From contig NZ_JABMJK010000005.1 of NCBI RefSeq assembly GCF_013376005.1, positions 433,428 to 497,427 on the forward strand: 64,000 nt of DNA, given 5' to 3'. Both the position numbers and the translations under genes were made by a program. Shown here piece after piece: positions 1 through 10,922 of this stretch (positions are counted from its first letter, which is position 1; every line of letters begins with the position of its first letter). The stretch comes from Duganella sp. SG902. GTDB taxonomy: Bacteria > Pseudomonadota > Gammaproteobacteria > Burkholderiales > Burkholderiaceae_D. The notes beneath the pieces were generated by a model. That model did no database searches and had not been told where the DNA came from. It worked only from the letters and a program-made list of their open reading frames with translations.

Positions 1-1
1 G

Positions 2-298
2 GACATGGGCGTGGACTTCGCGCCGGTGCCGCCGCGCTACCGCACCACCTACTTCTCGCACAGCTTCTCCGGCGGCTACTCGGCCGGCTACTACGCCTAC
101 CTGTGGTCGGAAAAGCTGGATGCCGATACGGTTGAGTGGTTCAAGGAAAACGGCGGCCTGCAACGCAAGAATGGCGACTGGTTCCGCGCCAAGCTGCTGT
201 CGCGCGGCGGCACCGACGATGCGATGAATCTGTTCCGCAATTTCCGTGGCCGCGATCCTGTGATCGAGCCGCTGCTGGATCGCCGCGGCCTGAAATAA
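2..298 (+). CDS. M3 family metallopeptidase, C-terminal part (cut by window start)
   Basis: The reading frame is open from the first bases and ends at TAA 296-298, giving the last ~98 residues of an M3 (thimet oligopeptidase/Dcp-like) zinc peptidase. It aligns almost residue for residue with the C-terminus of the next gene: both carry the PVPPRYRTTYFSH segment, the GGYSAGYY segment and the NFRGRD..IEPLL ending. The HEFGH zinc motif would lie upstream of the window. The 26-bp gap to the next gene and the strong similarity indicate a tandem duplication, probably co-transcribed. Signal peptide and catalytic part cannot be judged. The family assignment is secure by comparison with the complete paralogue. 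Confidence 0.9.
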   Translation, partial: DMGVDFAPVPPRYRTTYFSHSFSGGYSAGYYAYLWSEKLDADTVEWFKENGGLQRKNGDWFRAKLLSRGGTDDAMNLFRNFRGRDPVIEPLLDRRGLK

Positions 299-324
299 TA
301 TAAATAGTTTATAAGGATAATTGC

Positions 325-2451
325 ATGAACCACGCCAACGTCATTATCGCCGCCAGCGTAGCGGCCGTTTTCAGCATCGCCCACGCGGAGCCGGCCTCGC
401 TGCTGCCGGTGTCCAACCCGTTCGCCAAGCCGAGCACCCTGCCGTTCGGCTATCCGGCCTTCGACAAGATCAAGAACGAGGACTACGCCCCGGCGTTCGA
501 GGAAGGCATGCGCCAGCAAGCCGCTGAAGTCGACGCCATCGCCAACAACAAGAAGCCGGCCACCTTCGACAACACCATCGTCGCCATGGAAAAGTCGGGC
601 CAGCTGCTGAACCGCGTATCGACCGTGTTCTACAGCCTGTCCGGCGCCAACACCAACGACACCTTCAAGGCGCTGGAGCGCGACCTGTCGCCGAAGCTGG
701 CCGCGCACAACGACGCCATCCGCCTGAACGGTAAGCTGTACGCCCGCATCAAGTCGCTGTACGACAAGCGCGACAAGCTGCATCTGGACGCCGAGTCGAA
801 ATACCTGCTGGAACGCTATCACACCGACTTCGTGCGCGCCGGCGCCCAGCTGTCGGACGCCGACAAGCAGAAGCTGAAAGCCATGAATGGCGAACTGGCC
901 AAGCTGCAAACCACCTTCGCCCAGAACGTGCTGGAAGAAGCCAACGCCTCGGCGCTGGTGGTCGACACGCGAGAGGAGCTGGCCGGCATGTCGGACAAGG
1001 CGATCGACGCCGCCGCAGCAGCCGCCAAGGCCAAGGGCCAGGATGGCAAGTTCCTGATCCCGGTGGTGAACACCACCGGCCAGGCCAATCTGGCCGTGCT
1101 GACCAACCGCGCCGTGCGCGAGAAGCTGATGGCGCTGTCGCTGGCGCGCGGCAGCCACGGCGGCAAGTTCGACAACACGCAAGTGGTGCTGTCGCTGGTC
1201 AAGCTGCGCGCTGAAAAAGCCGCCTTGATGGGTTACCCTAACTTTGCCGCCTATGCGCTGGCCGACCAGACCGCGCACGACACCGACGCCGTCAACAAGA
1301 TCCTGGCCGAGCTGACCCGCCCTGCCGTGGCCAACGCCAAGAAGGAAGGCGCCGAGATCCAGGCCGTGATCGACAAGGAAAAAGGTGGCTTCCAGCTGGC
1401 CGCGCAGGACTGGGCCTTCTACAGCGACAAGGTGAAGGCTGAACGCTTCAACTTCGACGCCAACGAACTGCGTCCTTACTTTGAACTCAACAATGTGCTG
1501 ACCAACGGCGTGTTCTTCGCCGCCAACAAGGTGTACGGCCTGTCGTTCAAGGAGCGCAAGGACCTGCCGGTGTACAACCCGGACGTGCGCGTGTTCGACG
1601 TGTTCGACGCCGACGGCAAGCAGCTGGCCATCTTCATCGCCGACTTCTACGCCCGCTCCAACAAGCGCGGCGGCGCCTGGATGAACGCCTACGTGTCGCA
1701 ATCGTCGCTGATGGGCACCCGTCCGGTGGTGGCCAACCACCTCAACATCCCCAAGCCGAGCGATGGTGAGCCGACCCTGCTGACCTACGACGAACTGCGC
1801 ACCATGTTCCACGAGTTCGGCCACGCGCTGCACGGCATGTTCTCCAACGTGAAGTACCCGCGCTTCTCGGGCACCCGTGTGCCGCGCGACTACGTCGAGT
1901 TCCCATCGCAGGTGAACGAGATGTGGTCGGTCTGGCCGGAGGTGCTGGCCAACTACGCCAAGCACTACCAGACCGGCGCGCCGATGCCGAAGGAGCTGCT
2001 GGACAAGGTGATCGCCTCGAAGAAATTCAACGAGGGCTTCCGCACCACAGAGTACCTGGCCGCCTCCATCCTGGACCAGAAATGGCACCAGCTGGGCGTG
2101 TCGCAGATCCCGGCCGACGTGCTGGGCTTCGAGGCCGCCGCGCTCAAGGAAGCCGGCATCGATTACGCGCCGGTGCCGCCGCGCTATCGCACCACCTACT
2201 TCTCGCACACCTTCGCCGGCGGCTACTCGGCCGGTTACTACGGCTATGTGTGGGCCGAGAAGCTGGACGCCGACGCGGTCGAATGGTTTGTCGAAAACGG
2301 CGGCATGCTGCGCAAGAACGGCGATTACTTCCGCAAGATGCTGCTGTCGAAGGGCGGCACGCTGGACGCGATGCAGATGTACCGCAACTTCCGCGGTCGC
2401 GACGCCAAGATCGAACCGCTGCTGGAGCGCCGTGGCCTGACCGAAAAGTAA
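325..2451 (+). CDS. Periplasmic M3 family metallopeptidase (peptidyl-dipeptidase Dcp-like)
   Basis: 708-aa zinc metallopeptidase of family M3, which trims short peptides; Dcp-type members release C-terminal dipeptides. Residues 1-21 form a signal peptide ending AHA, so a periplasmic location is likely. The zinc motif is FHEFGHALHG (His496, Glu497, His500) and Glu525 in the VEFPSQVNE segment fits the third ligand. The length (~680-710) is normal for the family. The ATG at 325 follows an AAGGAT ribosome site. It sits 26 bp behind a near-identical paralogue, so the two likely form one transcript ending at the terminator at 2476-2522. Whether it acts as carboxydipeptidase (Dcp) or oligopeptidase (OpdA-like) is inferred; the signal peptide favours the former. 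Confidence 0.92.
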   Translation: MNHANVIIAASVAAVFSIAHAEPASLLPVSNPFAKPSTLPFGYPAFDKIKNEDYAPAFEEGMRQQAAEVDAIANNKKPATFDNTIVAMEKSGQLLNRVSTVFYSLSGANTNDTFKALERDLSPKLAAHNDAIRLNGKLYARIKSLYDKRDKLHLDAESKYLLERYHTDFVRAGAQLSDADKQKLKAMNGELAKLQTTFAQNVLEEANASALVVDTREELAGMSDKAIDAAAAAAKAKGQDGKFLIPVVNTTGQANLAVLTNRAVREKLMALSLARGSHGGKFDNTQVVLSLVKLRAEKAALMGYPNFAAYALADQTAHDTDAVNKILAELTRPAVANAKKEGAEIQAVIDKEKGGFQLAAQDWAFYSDKVKAERFNFDANELRPYFELNNVLTNGVFFAANKVYGLSFKERKDLPVYNPDVRVFDVFDADGKQLAIFIADFYARSNKRGGAWMNAYVSQSSLMGTRPVVANHLNIPKPSDGEPTLLTYDELRTMFHEFGHALHGMFSNVKYPRFSGTRVPRDYVEFPSQVNEMWSVWPEVLANYAKHYQTGAPMPKELLDKVIASKKFNEGFRTTEYLAASILDQKWHQLGVSQIPADVLGFEAAALKEAGIDYAPVPPRYRTTYFSHTFAGGYSAGYYGYVWAEKLDADAVEWFVENGGMLRKNGDYFRKMLLSKGGTLDAMQMYRNFRGRDAKIEPLLERRGLTEK

Positions 2452-2475
2452 GCCTGCGTTAGCTGCCCCACGACG

Positions 2476-2522
2476 AGGCCATGCTTGATTTTGTTAAAAT
2501 CAGGTATGGCCTTTTGATTTTT
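2476..2522 (+). terminator. Intrinsic terminator after M3 peptidase
   Basis: Long imperfect hairpin: AGGCCAT plus TTGATTTT on the left arm pairs with AAAATCA plus ATGGCCT on the right (2476-2512) and is followed by T-rich sequence. It lies between the peptidase stop and the VF530-family gene. Confidence 0.7.
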
Positions 2523-2531
2523 GAGTAAGAT

Positions 2532-2735
2532 ATGAACAACCAACTGCACGGCGTGACGCTGGAGGCGATCGTGACTCGCCTGCACCAGTATTACGGCTGG
2601 GAGCAACTGGCGCGGCGGATCGATATCAATTGTTTCCACAACGATCCAAGCATCAAGTCCAGCCTGAAATTCCTGCGCAAGACGCCTTGGGCCAGGGCGC
2701 AGGTCGAGGAACTATACCTGGCCACCAATTTCTGA
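2532..2735 (+). CDS. VF530-family (DUF2132) small DNA-binding-like protein
   Basis: 67-aa protein with the whole-length signature of the VF530 family: an [13 protein letters not shown] opening, a central [10 protein letters not shown] segment and the closing [17 protein letters not shown]. The family is a small all-helical fold described as DNA-binding-like; no reaction is known. It stands just behind a terminator and 13 bp before a DUF4404 gene, with which it probably shares a transcript. The start at 2532 is the only one giving the full conserved N-terminus. Confidence 0.88.
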   Translation: MNNQLHGVTLEAIVTRLHQYYGWEQLARRIDINCFHNDPSIKSSLKFLRKTPWARAQVEELYLATNF

Positions 2736-2748
2736 ACAGGGGACGCAT

Positions 2749-3024
2749 ATGGACAGCAATCTGAAAACCTCGCTCAAGACGCTGCACGCCAACCTGGCCA
2801 ACGCCGGTCCCGTCGATGAGGAATTGCTGGAACTGCTGCGGCAACTGGATGGCGACATCAAGACGCTCATCGAGCGCGGCGCCGAGCCGGCGCCGGGCGA
2901 GTCCAGCACCTTCGGCCTGGCCGAGCGCACGCAGGAGCTGTCGGCCAAGTTCGCCGTCAAGCATCCGCAGCTGGAGCCGGCCCTGCGCGAGCTGGGCACC
3001 ATCCTGTCGAACATGGGTATTTAA
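2749..3024 (+). CDS. DUF4404 family protein
   Basis: 91-aa soluble helical protein. The N-terminal half (LHANLANAG..DEELLELLRQLDGDI) and the C-terminal AVKHPQLEPALRELGTILSNMGI match the DUF4404 pattern, small proteins of unknown function common in proteobacteria. No signal peptide or membrane segment. A GGGGA ribosome site precedes the ATG. It lies 13 bp downstream of the VF530-family gene, so the pair is likely an operon. No function can be assigned. Confidence 0.82.
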   Translation: MDSNLKTSLKTLHANLANAGPVDEELLELLRQLDGDIKTLIERGAEPAPGESSTFGLAERTQELSAKFAVKHPQLEPALRELGTILSNMGI

Positions 3025-3039
3025 AAAGGCAATAAAAAA

Positions 3040-3062
3040 CCCGGGGAAGCCAGGTCCCCGGG
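3040..3062. terminator. GC-rich hairpin (possible terminator, stronger on the minus strand)
   Basis: Eight-bp perfect stem CCCGGGGA / TCCCCGGG with a 7-nt loop. An A-run sits directly before it on the plus strand, so the U-tract would be read only on the minus strand; on the plus strand it lacks a T-run. It follows the DUF4404 stop. The rest of 3063-3230 shows no gene. Confidence 0.45.
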
Positions 3063-3231
3063 CGGCCAGCGTTACTCAAACACCGGCGATTGCTGGCAGA
3101 AGTGTCCTGCCGCTCCTCCGTTATAGCAAAGATCCCCCTCAATTCAATGCGAGACTGACATCATTTCTTGCAAGTGATTGAATAGTAAAAGAAAATTTAT
3201 TTCGCGGTGAGCGTAGCGGTCGCATTTCCGG

Positions 3232-3237
3232 TACAAT
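3232..3237 (+). promoter_or_regulatory. Probable -10 element of the YgiQ-type gene
   Basis: TACAAT lies 8 nt before the ATG at 3246, which would put the transcription start at or next to the start codon; no ribosome site is visible between them. No convincing -35 box is seen at 17 bp. It suggests a leaderless or nearly leaderless mRNA. Confidence 0.4.
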
Positions 3238-3245
3238 ACCGCCCC

Positions 3246-5675
<2,430 letters not shown>

Positions 5676-5826
5676 GCAAGTTTAGATCGACGTTCCCAGG
5701 GGAAATGTTGTAAATTTCCTTATCGGCGCAAATGCGTGGATAATTCAGGTCTGCTCGTGCGATGCGCTGCTGGCGCGCAGGGTTACACTGCTCGCACCGC
5801 AGACCTTCTCTGTGAACTGGACGATC

Positions 5827-7281
5827 ATGACAAACTTTAAATTCTCCTCCCTGCTGCTGGCGCCGCTGTTTGCCGTGCTGGCCGCCTGCGGCGGCGGCGG
5901 CGACAAGGGCAGCTCGACGCCCACCAACACCACCCCGACGCTGAAAAGCATCGCCCTCGCCATCCCGAGCAGCACGATTCCAATCGGCTCCAGCCAGACC
6001 ATCACGGCCACCGGCACCTACTCGGACGGCAGCACCAAGGCCCTGAACGCGGCCAGCGGCCTGACCTGGTCCACCAAGAGCGGCGGCGCCAGCGTGGCGC
6101 AGATCTTCAGCAGCGGCAAGGTGACCGGCGTGGCGGTCGGCACGGAAACCATCAACGCCACCCAGGAAAGCGTGGTCGGCAGCATCACCCTGACCATCAC
6201 CGCGCCGTGGACGGCGGTCTCGGCCGGCGGCTTCCAGACCATCGCCCGCAAGGCCGACGGCAATCTGTACGCCTGGGGCCAGAACAACTGGGGCCAGCTG
6301 GGCGACAGCAGCACCACCCCGCGCAACGCGCCGGTGCTGGTCAACGCCGGCGCCGGCACCACCGCCTGGAAGCAGGTGGCGGTGGGCGACCAGTTCGCGG
6401 TCGGCATCCGCGCCGGCACCGGCGCCACCGCTACCGGCGGCACGCTGTGGGCCTGGGGCTACAACCAGAACGGCCAGTTGGGCGTGGACGCCACCCAACT
6501 GGTCAGCCGCTCGACCCCGACCATTATCGGCAAGGATACCGACTGGGCCTACGTGGTGGCCGGCAAGGGCCACGTGCTGGCGCTGAAGACCAACGGCACC
6601 CTGTATGCATGGGGCCGCAACGCCAACGGCCAGCTGGGCGACGGCACCACCATCGGTAAATCGACCCCGACCAAGATCGGCACCGCCACCTGGATCGCCA
6701 TCGCTGCCGGCGGCACCCATTCGCTGGGCATCCAGAAGGATGGCTCGCTGTGGACCTGGGGCGGCAACTCGGACGGCCAGCTGGGCAACGCCTCGACCGG
6801 CGCCGACGTCACCGCGCCGGTCAAGATCGGCAACCTGACCTTCACCTCGGTGTCGGCCGGGGCCGCGCACTCGATGGCGATCAGCGCCAACGGCGGCCTG
6901 TACGCCTGGGGCTTGAACAGCTCGGGCCAGCTGGGCAACAACGGCTCGACCTCGTTGACCGCGCCGACCCAGATCGGCACCGACAACAACTGGGCGGTGG
7001 TCGCGGCCGGCGCCATCCACACCATGGCGGTGCGCACCGACGGCACGCTGTGGGGCTGGGGCTCGAACGCCGAGGGCCAGCTGGGCGACGGCAACGGCGA
7101 CGCGCTGGCGCCGGTGCAGATCGGCACCGGCAACAACTGGGTCACGGTCAGCGTCGGCACCGGCCACAGCTTCGGCCTCAAGACCGACAACACCCTGTGG
7201 GGCTGGGGCCGCAACCAGGAGGGCCAGCTGGGCAACGGCAAGAACGTGTTGTCGCCGATCCCGGTGAACGTGCCGAACTAA
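5827..7281 (+). CDS. Lipoprotein with Ig-like domain and seven RCC1 repeats
   Basis: 484-aa predicted lipoprotein. The N-terminus is a signal peptide ending in the lipobox LAAC, so it should be lipid-anchored after Cys (about residue 21). Residues ~35-125 resemble a bacterial Ig-like (BIG2) domain (SGLTWSTKS..., VTGVAVGTETINA). Then come seven RCC1/BNR-type repeats, each with the W-G-x-N-x-x-G-Q-L-G core, the number needed for a complete seven-bladed propeller. Such bacterial proteins are extracytoplasmic and presumably bind a protein or other ligand; the ligand is unknown. ATG 5827 is chosen because it starts directly with the signal peptide. It is flanked by non-coding DNA and ended by a clear terminator. 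Confidence 0.85.
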   Translation: MTNFKFSSLLLAPLFAVLAACGGGGDKGSSTPTNTTPTLKSIALAIPSSTIPIGSSQTITATGTYSDGSTKALNAASGLTWSTKSGGASVAQIFSSGKVTGVAVGTETINATQESVVGSITLTITAPWTAVSAGGFQTIARKADGNLYAWGQNNWGQLGDSSTTPRNAPVLVNAGAGTTAWKQVAVGDQFAVGIRAGTGATATGGTLWAWGYNQNGQLGVDATQLVSRSTPTIIGKDTDWAYVVAGKGHVLALKTNGTLYAWGRNANGQLGDGTTIGKSTPTKIGTATWIAIAAGGTHSLGIQKDGSLWTWGGNSDGQLGNASTGADVTAPVKIGNLTFTSVSAGAAHSMAISANGGLYAWGLNSSGQLGNNGSTSLTAPTQIGTDNNWAVVAAGAIHTMAVRTDGTLWGWGSNAEGQLGDGNGDALAPVQIGTGNNWVTVSVGTGHSFGLKTDNTLWGWGRNQEGQLGNGKNVLSPIPVNVPN

Positions 7282-7300
7282 GTCTTTCTGTTTCGCGCAA

Positions 7301-7331
7301 CAACGGACGGCCTGGCCGTCCGTTGCTTTTT
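7301..7331 (+). terminator. Intrinsic terminator after RCC1 lipoprotein gene
   Basis: Perfect 10-bp stem CAACGGACGG / CCGTCCGTTG (7301-7310, 7316-7325), 5-nt loop, then CTTTTTG. It lies only 35 bp before the next start codon. Confidence 0.85.
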
Positions 7332-7353
7332 GTCCCCGCGCGATGGCATACGC

Positions 7354-7359
7354 TACACT
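7354..7359 (+). promoter_or_regulatory. Probable -10 element for the GGDEF/EAL gene
   Basis: TACACT ends 6 nt before the ATG at 7366, leaving no room for a ribosome site and suggesting a leaderless transcript; the -35 region would fall in the terminator's right flank. Inferred from sequence only. Confidence 0.35.
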
Positions 7360-7365
7360 AGCGCC

Positions 7366-10173
7366 ATGGCCTTCCCCTCCCCCGTCCTCGCCAAGCTGTG
7401 CGCCGCCGCCATCCTCGTGCTGGCCGCCGCCGGGCCGGCCACGGCGCTGGAAAAAGTCACGCTGCGGCTCAAGCACGTGCACCAGTTCCAGTTCGCCGGC
7501 TACTACGCGGCGCAGGAGCTCGGCTACTACCGCGAGGCCGGGCTGGACGTGCGCATCGTCGAGGGCCAGGACGGCGACGCGCCCGAGCGCGACGTCATCG
7601 CCGGCAAGGCCGAGTACGGCATCGGCAGCAGCAGCCTGCTGCTGGCGCGGCTGGCCGGCAAGCCGGTGGTGGTGCTGGGCGTGATCTTCCAGCACTCGCC
7701 GTACGCGCTGGCCATGCGCCAGAGCGGCAGCGAGCCCGACATCCGCCGCATCGTCGGCAAGCGCGCGATGATCGGCTCGCTGGCCAACGACCCCGGCACC
7801 GCCGACGAGCTGATGGCCTTCCTGACCAAGGAGGGCGTGCCGCCCGGCAGTTTCCAGCGCGTCGAGCACAGCTTCAATCCGGACGACCTGGTCAGCGGCA
7901 AGGTGGACGCCATGGCGATCTACACCACCAACGAGCCGGACACCTTCGACCGCCTCGGCTTCCCCTACGACATCTACAGCCCGCGCGCGGTCGGCATCGA
8001 CTTCTACGGCGACAACCTGTTCACCAGCGAGCAGGAGATCGCCAACCACCCGGCGCGGGTGCGCGCCTTCCGCGCCGCCAGCATGCGCGGCTGGCAATGG
8101 GCGATGAGCCACCAGGAGGAGGCGGCCGACCTCATCCTCGACAAGTATTCGCGCCGCGCCGACCGCCAGCACCTGCTGTACGAGGCGCGCCAGATGGTGC
8201 CGCTGGTGCAGCCGGTGCTGGTGGAGATCGGCTACATGAACCCGGACCGCTGGCAGCACATCGCCGAGGTCTACGCCAGCCTCGGCATGCTGCCGCGGCA
8301 CGCGCGCTTCGACGGCTTCATGTACCGCGTCGAGAATGGCGGCGCCAGCCTGCTGTGGCTGTACCGCGCGCTGGGCGCGGTGGCGCTGTTGCTGGTGCTG
8401 GGCGCGGCCATCCACTTCAGCATGCTGGCGCGCGAGCGCAAGCGCGCGCTGGAAGCCATCCGCAAGGGCGAGCGGCGCTTCCGCACCATGTTCGAGGCCT
8501 CGCCGCTGGGCATCGCGCTGGTCGATTCGATCAGCTACGAGTACCGCGACATCAACGCCCGCTACCAGGAGATCCTCGGGCGCTCGCAGCAGGAGCTGCG
8601 CGCCATCCGCTGGCTCGAGGTCGGCCACCCGGACGACATGGTGCACGTCAAGGCGCAGATGGCGCTGCTGACGGCGCGCCAGATCAGCAGCTTCAAGGCG
8701 CAGTGCCGCCTGTTCAAGCCCGATGGCGGCGTGGCCTGGATCGAGGTCTCGGTCAACGCCATCGACACCGAGGCCGGCAGCCACCCGCACCACCTGTGCA
8801 TGATCGAGGACGTGACCGCCAAGAAGCAGAGCGAGGCGCTGATCTGGCAGCAGGCCAACTTCGACACCCTGACCCGCCTGCCCAACCGCCGCATGTTCCT
8901 CGACCGCCTGGCGCACGACATGCTCAAGAGCCAGCGCGACCAGTCGCGCATCGCCCTGCTGTTCATCGACCTCGACCACTTCAAGGAGGTCAACGACACG
9001 CTCGGCCACCAGCAGGGCGACGTGCTGCTGGTGGACGCCGCGCGCCGCATCGGCGCCTGCGTGCGCAAGTCGGACACGGTGGCGCGGCTGGGCGGCGACG
9101 AGTTCACCGTCATCCTGTGCGAGCTGGACGCGCCCGACCATGTCGAGCGCATCGCCCAGGACATCCTGAGCCGCCTGCTGCAGCCGTTCGAGCTGGGCGC
9201 CGAGCAGGCGTTCGTCTCGGCCAGCATCGGCATCACCCTGTACCCGGACGACGCGCTCGACATCGACAACCTGCTCAAGCACGCCGACCAGGCCATGTAC
9301 GCGGCCAAGGGCGCCGGCCGCAACCGCTACAGCTATTTCACGCCGACGCTGCAGGTGGCCGCGCTCAGCCGCATGCGCCTGACCAACGACCTGCGCGGCG
9401 CGCTCAAGGGCGAGCAGTTCGAGCTGTACTTCCAGCCCATCGTCCACCTCGAAAGCGGCGCCATCCACAAGGCCGAGGCGCTGATCCGCTGGAACCACCC
9501 GCAGCGCGGCGTGGTGAGCCCGCAGGAATTCATCCCGCTGGCGGAGTCGAGCGGCCTGATCATCGAGATCGGCGAATGGGTGTTCCGCGAGTCGGCGCGC
9601 TGGGTGCGGCGCTGGCGGCAGGAGCTGTATCCCGATTTCCAGATCAGCCTGAACCAGTCGCCGCTGGAGTTCCAGCGCGAGGGCGGCTCCTACGACGGCT
9701 GGCTGCGGCAGCTGCAATCGCTGGCGCTGCCGGGCCAGTCGCTGGTGGTGGAGATCACCGAGGGCCTGCTGCTGGACGCCAGCAGCGCCGTCAGCGACCG
9801 CCTGCTGCAGCTGCGCGACGCCGGCATCCAGGTGGCGCTGGACGATTTCGGCACCGGCTATTCCTCGCTGTCCTACCTGAAGAAGTTCGACATCGACTAC
9901 CTGAAGATCGACCGCTCCTTCACCCGCAACCTGGCGCCGGACTCGAGCGACATGGCCTTGTCCGAGGCGATCATCGTGATGGCCCACAAGCTGGGCCTGA
10001 AGGTCATCGCCGAAGGGGTGGAAACCCCCGAGCAGCGCGAGCTGCTGGCCGCCGCCGGCTGCGACTACGGCCAGGGCTACCTGTTCGCCAGGCCGCTGCC
10101 CGCCGCCCAGTTCGATGCCTTCCTGCGAGATAATGCTATCCCGTTTGCGGCATCGATAGTCAAATCCAATTGA
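7366..10173 (+). CDS. Sensor diguanylate cyclase/phosphodiesterase with NMT1-like periplasmic domain
   Basis: 935-aa membrane protein for c-di-GMP turnover. Order: signal peptide (1-25, ending ATA), an NMT1/THI5-like substrate-binding domain (about 26-320; KHVHQFQFAGYYAAQELGYY is typical), one membrane helix (~335-360), a PAS domain (~370-490), GGDEF (motif GGDEF at 576-580, with an RxxD inhibitory site RKSD five residues before it) and EAL (motif EAL at 704-706; DDFGTGYSSL and EGVET also present). Both catalytic motifs are intact, so it could make or degrade c-di-GMP. The sensory domain is of the kind that binds thiamine pyrimidine precursors, but its ligand here is unknown. ATG 7366 opens the signal peptide; an in-frame TTG at 7330 is rejected. 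Confidence 0.92.
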   Translation: MAFPSPVLAKLCAAAILVLAAAGPATALEKVTLRLKHVHQFQFAGYYAAQELGYYREAGLDVRIVEGQDGDAPERDVIAGKAEYGIGSSSLLLARLAGKPVVVLGVIFQHSPYALAMRQSGSEPDIRRIVGKRAMIGSLANDPGTADELMAFLTKEGVPPGSFQRVEHSFNPDDLVSGKVDAMAIYTTNEPDTFDRLGFPYDIYSPRAVGIDFYGDNLFTSEQEIANHPARVRAFRAASMRGWQWAMSHQEEAADLILDKYSRRADRQHLLYEARQMVPLVQPVLVEIGYMNPDRWQHIAEVYASLGMLPRHARFDGFMYRVENGGASLLWLYRALGAVALLLVLGAAIHFSMLARERKRALEAIRKGERRFRTMFEASPLGIALVDSISYEYRDINARYQEILGRSQQELRAIRWLEVGHPDDMVHVKAQMALLTARQISSFKAQCRLFKPDGGVAWIEVSVNAIDTEAGSHPHHLCMIEDVTAKKQSEALIWQQANFDTLTRLPNRRMFLDRLAHDMLKSQRDQSRIALLFIDLDHFKEVNDTLGHQQGDVLLVDAARRIGACVRKSDTVARLGGDEFTVILCELDAPDHVERIAQDILSRLLQPFELGAEQAFVSASIGITLYPDDALDIDNLLKHADQAMYAAKGAGRNRYSYFTPTLQVAALSRMRLTNDLRGALKGEQFELYFQPIVHLESGAIHKAEALIRWNHPQRGVVSPQEFIPLAESSGLIIEIGEWVFRESARWVRRWRQELYPDFQISLNQSPLEFQREGGSYDGWLRQLQSLALPGQSLVVEITEGLLLDASSAVSDRLLQLRDAGIQVALDDFGTGYSSLSYLKKFDIDYLKIDRSFTRNLAPDSSDMALSEAIIVMAHKLGLKVIAEGVETPEQRELLAAAGCDYGQGYLFARPLPAAQFDAFLRDNAIPFAASIVKSN

Positions 10174-10259
10174 AACTATTGGAACAATCAATTTTGCAAA
10201 TAGGGTAAAAGCCCTTAAACTGGCGTCTCAATGATTCACAACCCAACGAGGAAACCACA

Positions 10260-10823
10260 ATGTCCCTGATCAACACCCAAATCAAACCATTCAAGGCCAC
10301 CGCATATCACGCAGGCAAGTTCATCGACCTGAGCGAAGAGTCCCTGAAAGGCAAGTGGTCCGTTCTGATGTTCTACCCAGCCGACTTCACCTTCGTGTGC
10401 CCAACCGAACTGGAAGACCTGGCCGAGCAGCAACCTGAATTCGCCAAGCTGGGCGTGGACGTGTACGGCGTGTCGACCGACACCCACTTCGCGCACAAAG
10501 CATGGCACGACACCTCGGACGCCATCAAGAAAGTCAACTACCCGCTGATCGGCGACCCAACCGGCACCCTGTCGCGTAACTTCGAAGTGATGATCGAAGA
10601 AGAAGGCCTGGCACTGCGCGGCACCTTCGTGATCAATCCGGAAGGCTTCATCAAAGTGATGGAAGTGCACGACAACGGCATCGGCCGCGACGCCACCGAA
10701 CTGCTGCGCAAAGTGAAGGCAGCCAAGTACGTTGCCGAGCACCCAGGCCAGGTATGCCCAGCGAAATGGACCGAGGGTGCGGCTACCCTGACCCCATCGC
10801 TGGACCTGGTCGGCAAGATCTAA
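10260..10823 (+). CDS. ahpC: Alkyl hydroperoxide reductase subunit C (peroxiredoxin)
   Basis: 187-aa typical 2-Cys peroxiredoxin that reduces H2O2 and organic hydroperoxides in the cytoplasm. The peroxidatic Cys47 lies in DFTFVCPTE and the resolving Cys166 in GQVCPAKW, matching the E. coli enzyme in length and spacing. GAGGA before the ATG is the ribosome site. It is followed 99 bp later by ahpF, its reductase, with a hairpin between them. Peroxide control (OxyR) is usual for this gene pair; ATAG/CTAT fragments occur upstream, but their spacing does not fit an OxyR site, so regulation is left open. Confidence 0.97.
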   Translation: MSLINTQIKPFKATAYHAGKFIDLSEESLKGKWSVLMFYPADFTFVCPTELEDLAEQQPEFAKLGVDVYGVSTDTHFAHKAWHDTSDAIKKVNYPLIGDPTGTLSRNFEVMIEEEGLALRGTFVINPEGFIKVMEVHDNGIGRDATELLRKVKAAKYVAEHPGQVCPAKWTEGAATLTPSLDLVGKI

Positions 10824-10861
10824 GTCTTGAACGACACTGCAGCAAACAAGTAGTTACCGCG

Positions 10862-10889
10862 ATGCCGGACCGGGCGTCCGGCCCGGCAT
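10862..10889 (+). promoter_or_regulatory. Intercistronic hairpin between ahpC and ahpF
   Basis: ATGCCGG (10862-10868) pairs with CCGGCAT (10883-10889), with further GC pairing possible inside. There is no T-run, so it is more likely a partial attenuator or mRNA 3'-end stabiliser that lets ahpC exceed ahpF than a full terminator. Confidence 0.5.
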
Positions 10890-10922
10890 ACGCCTAAATA
10901 TTTGTGAAAAGGAAGAAAAATC

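Noticed and set aside
97..2208. 703-residue minus-strand frame over the M3 peptidase
   Set aside because: Antisense shadow; the plus-strand frame carries an intact HEFGH peptidase.
10150..10210. OxyR-like ATAG/CTAT tetramers before ahpC
   Set aside because: Spacing (ATAG at 0 and +44, CTAT at +20) does not fit the ATAG-N7-CTAT-N7-ATAG-N7-CTAT pattern.
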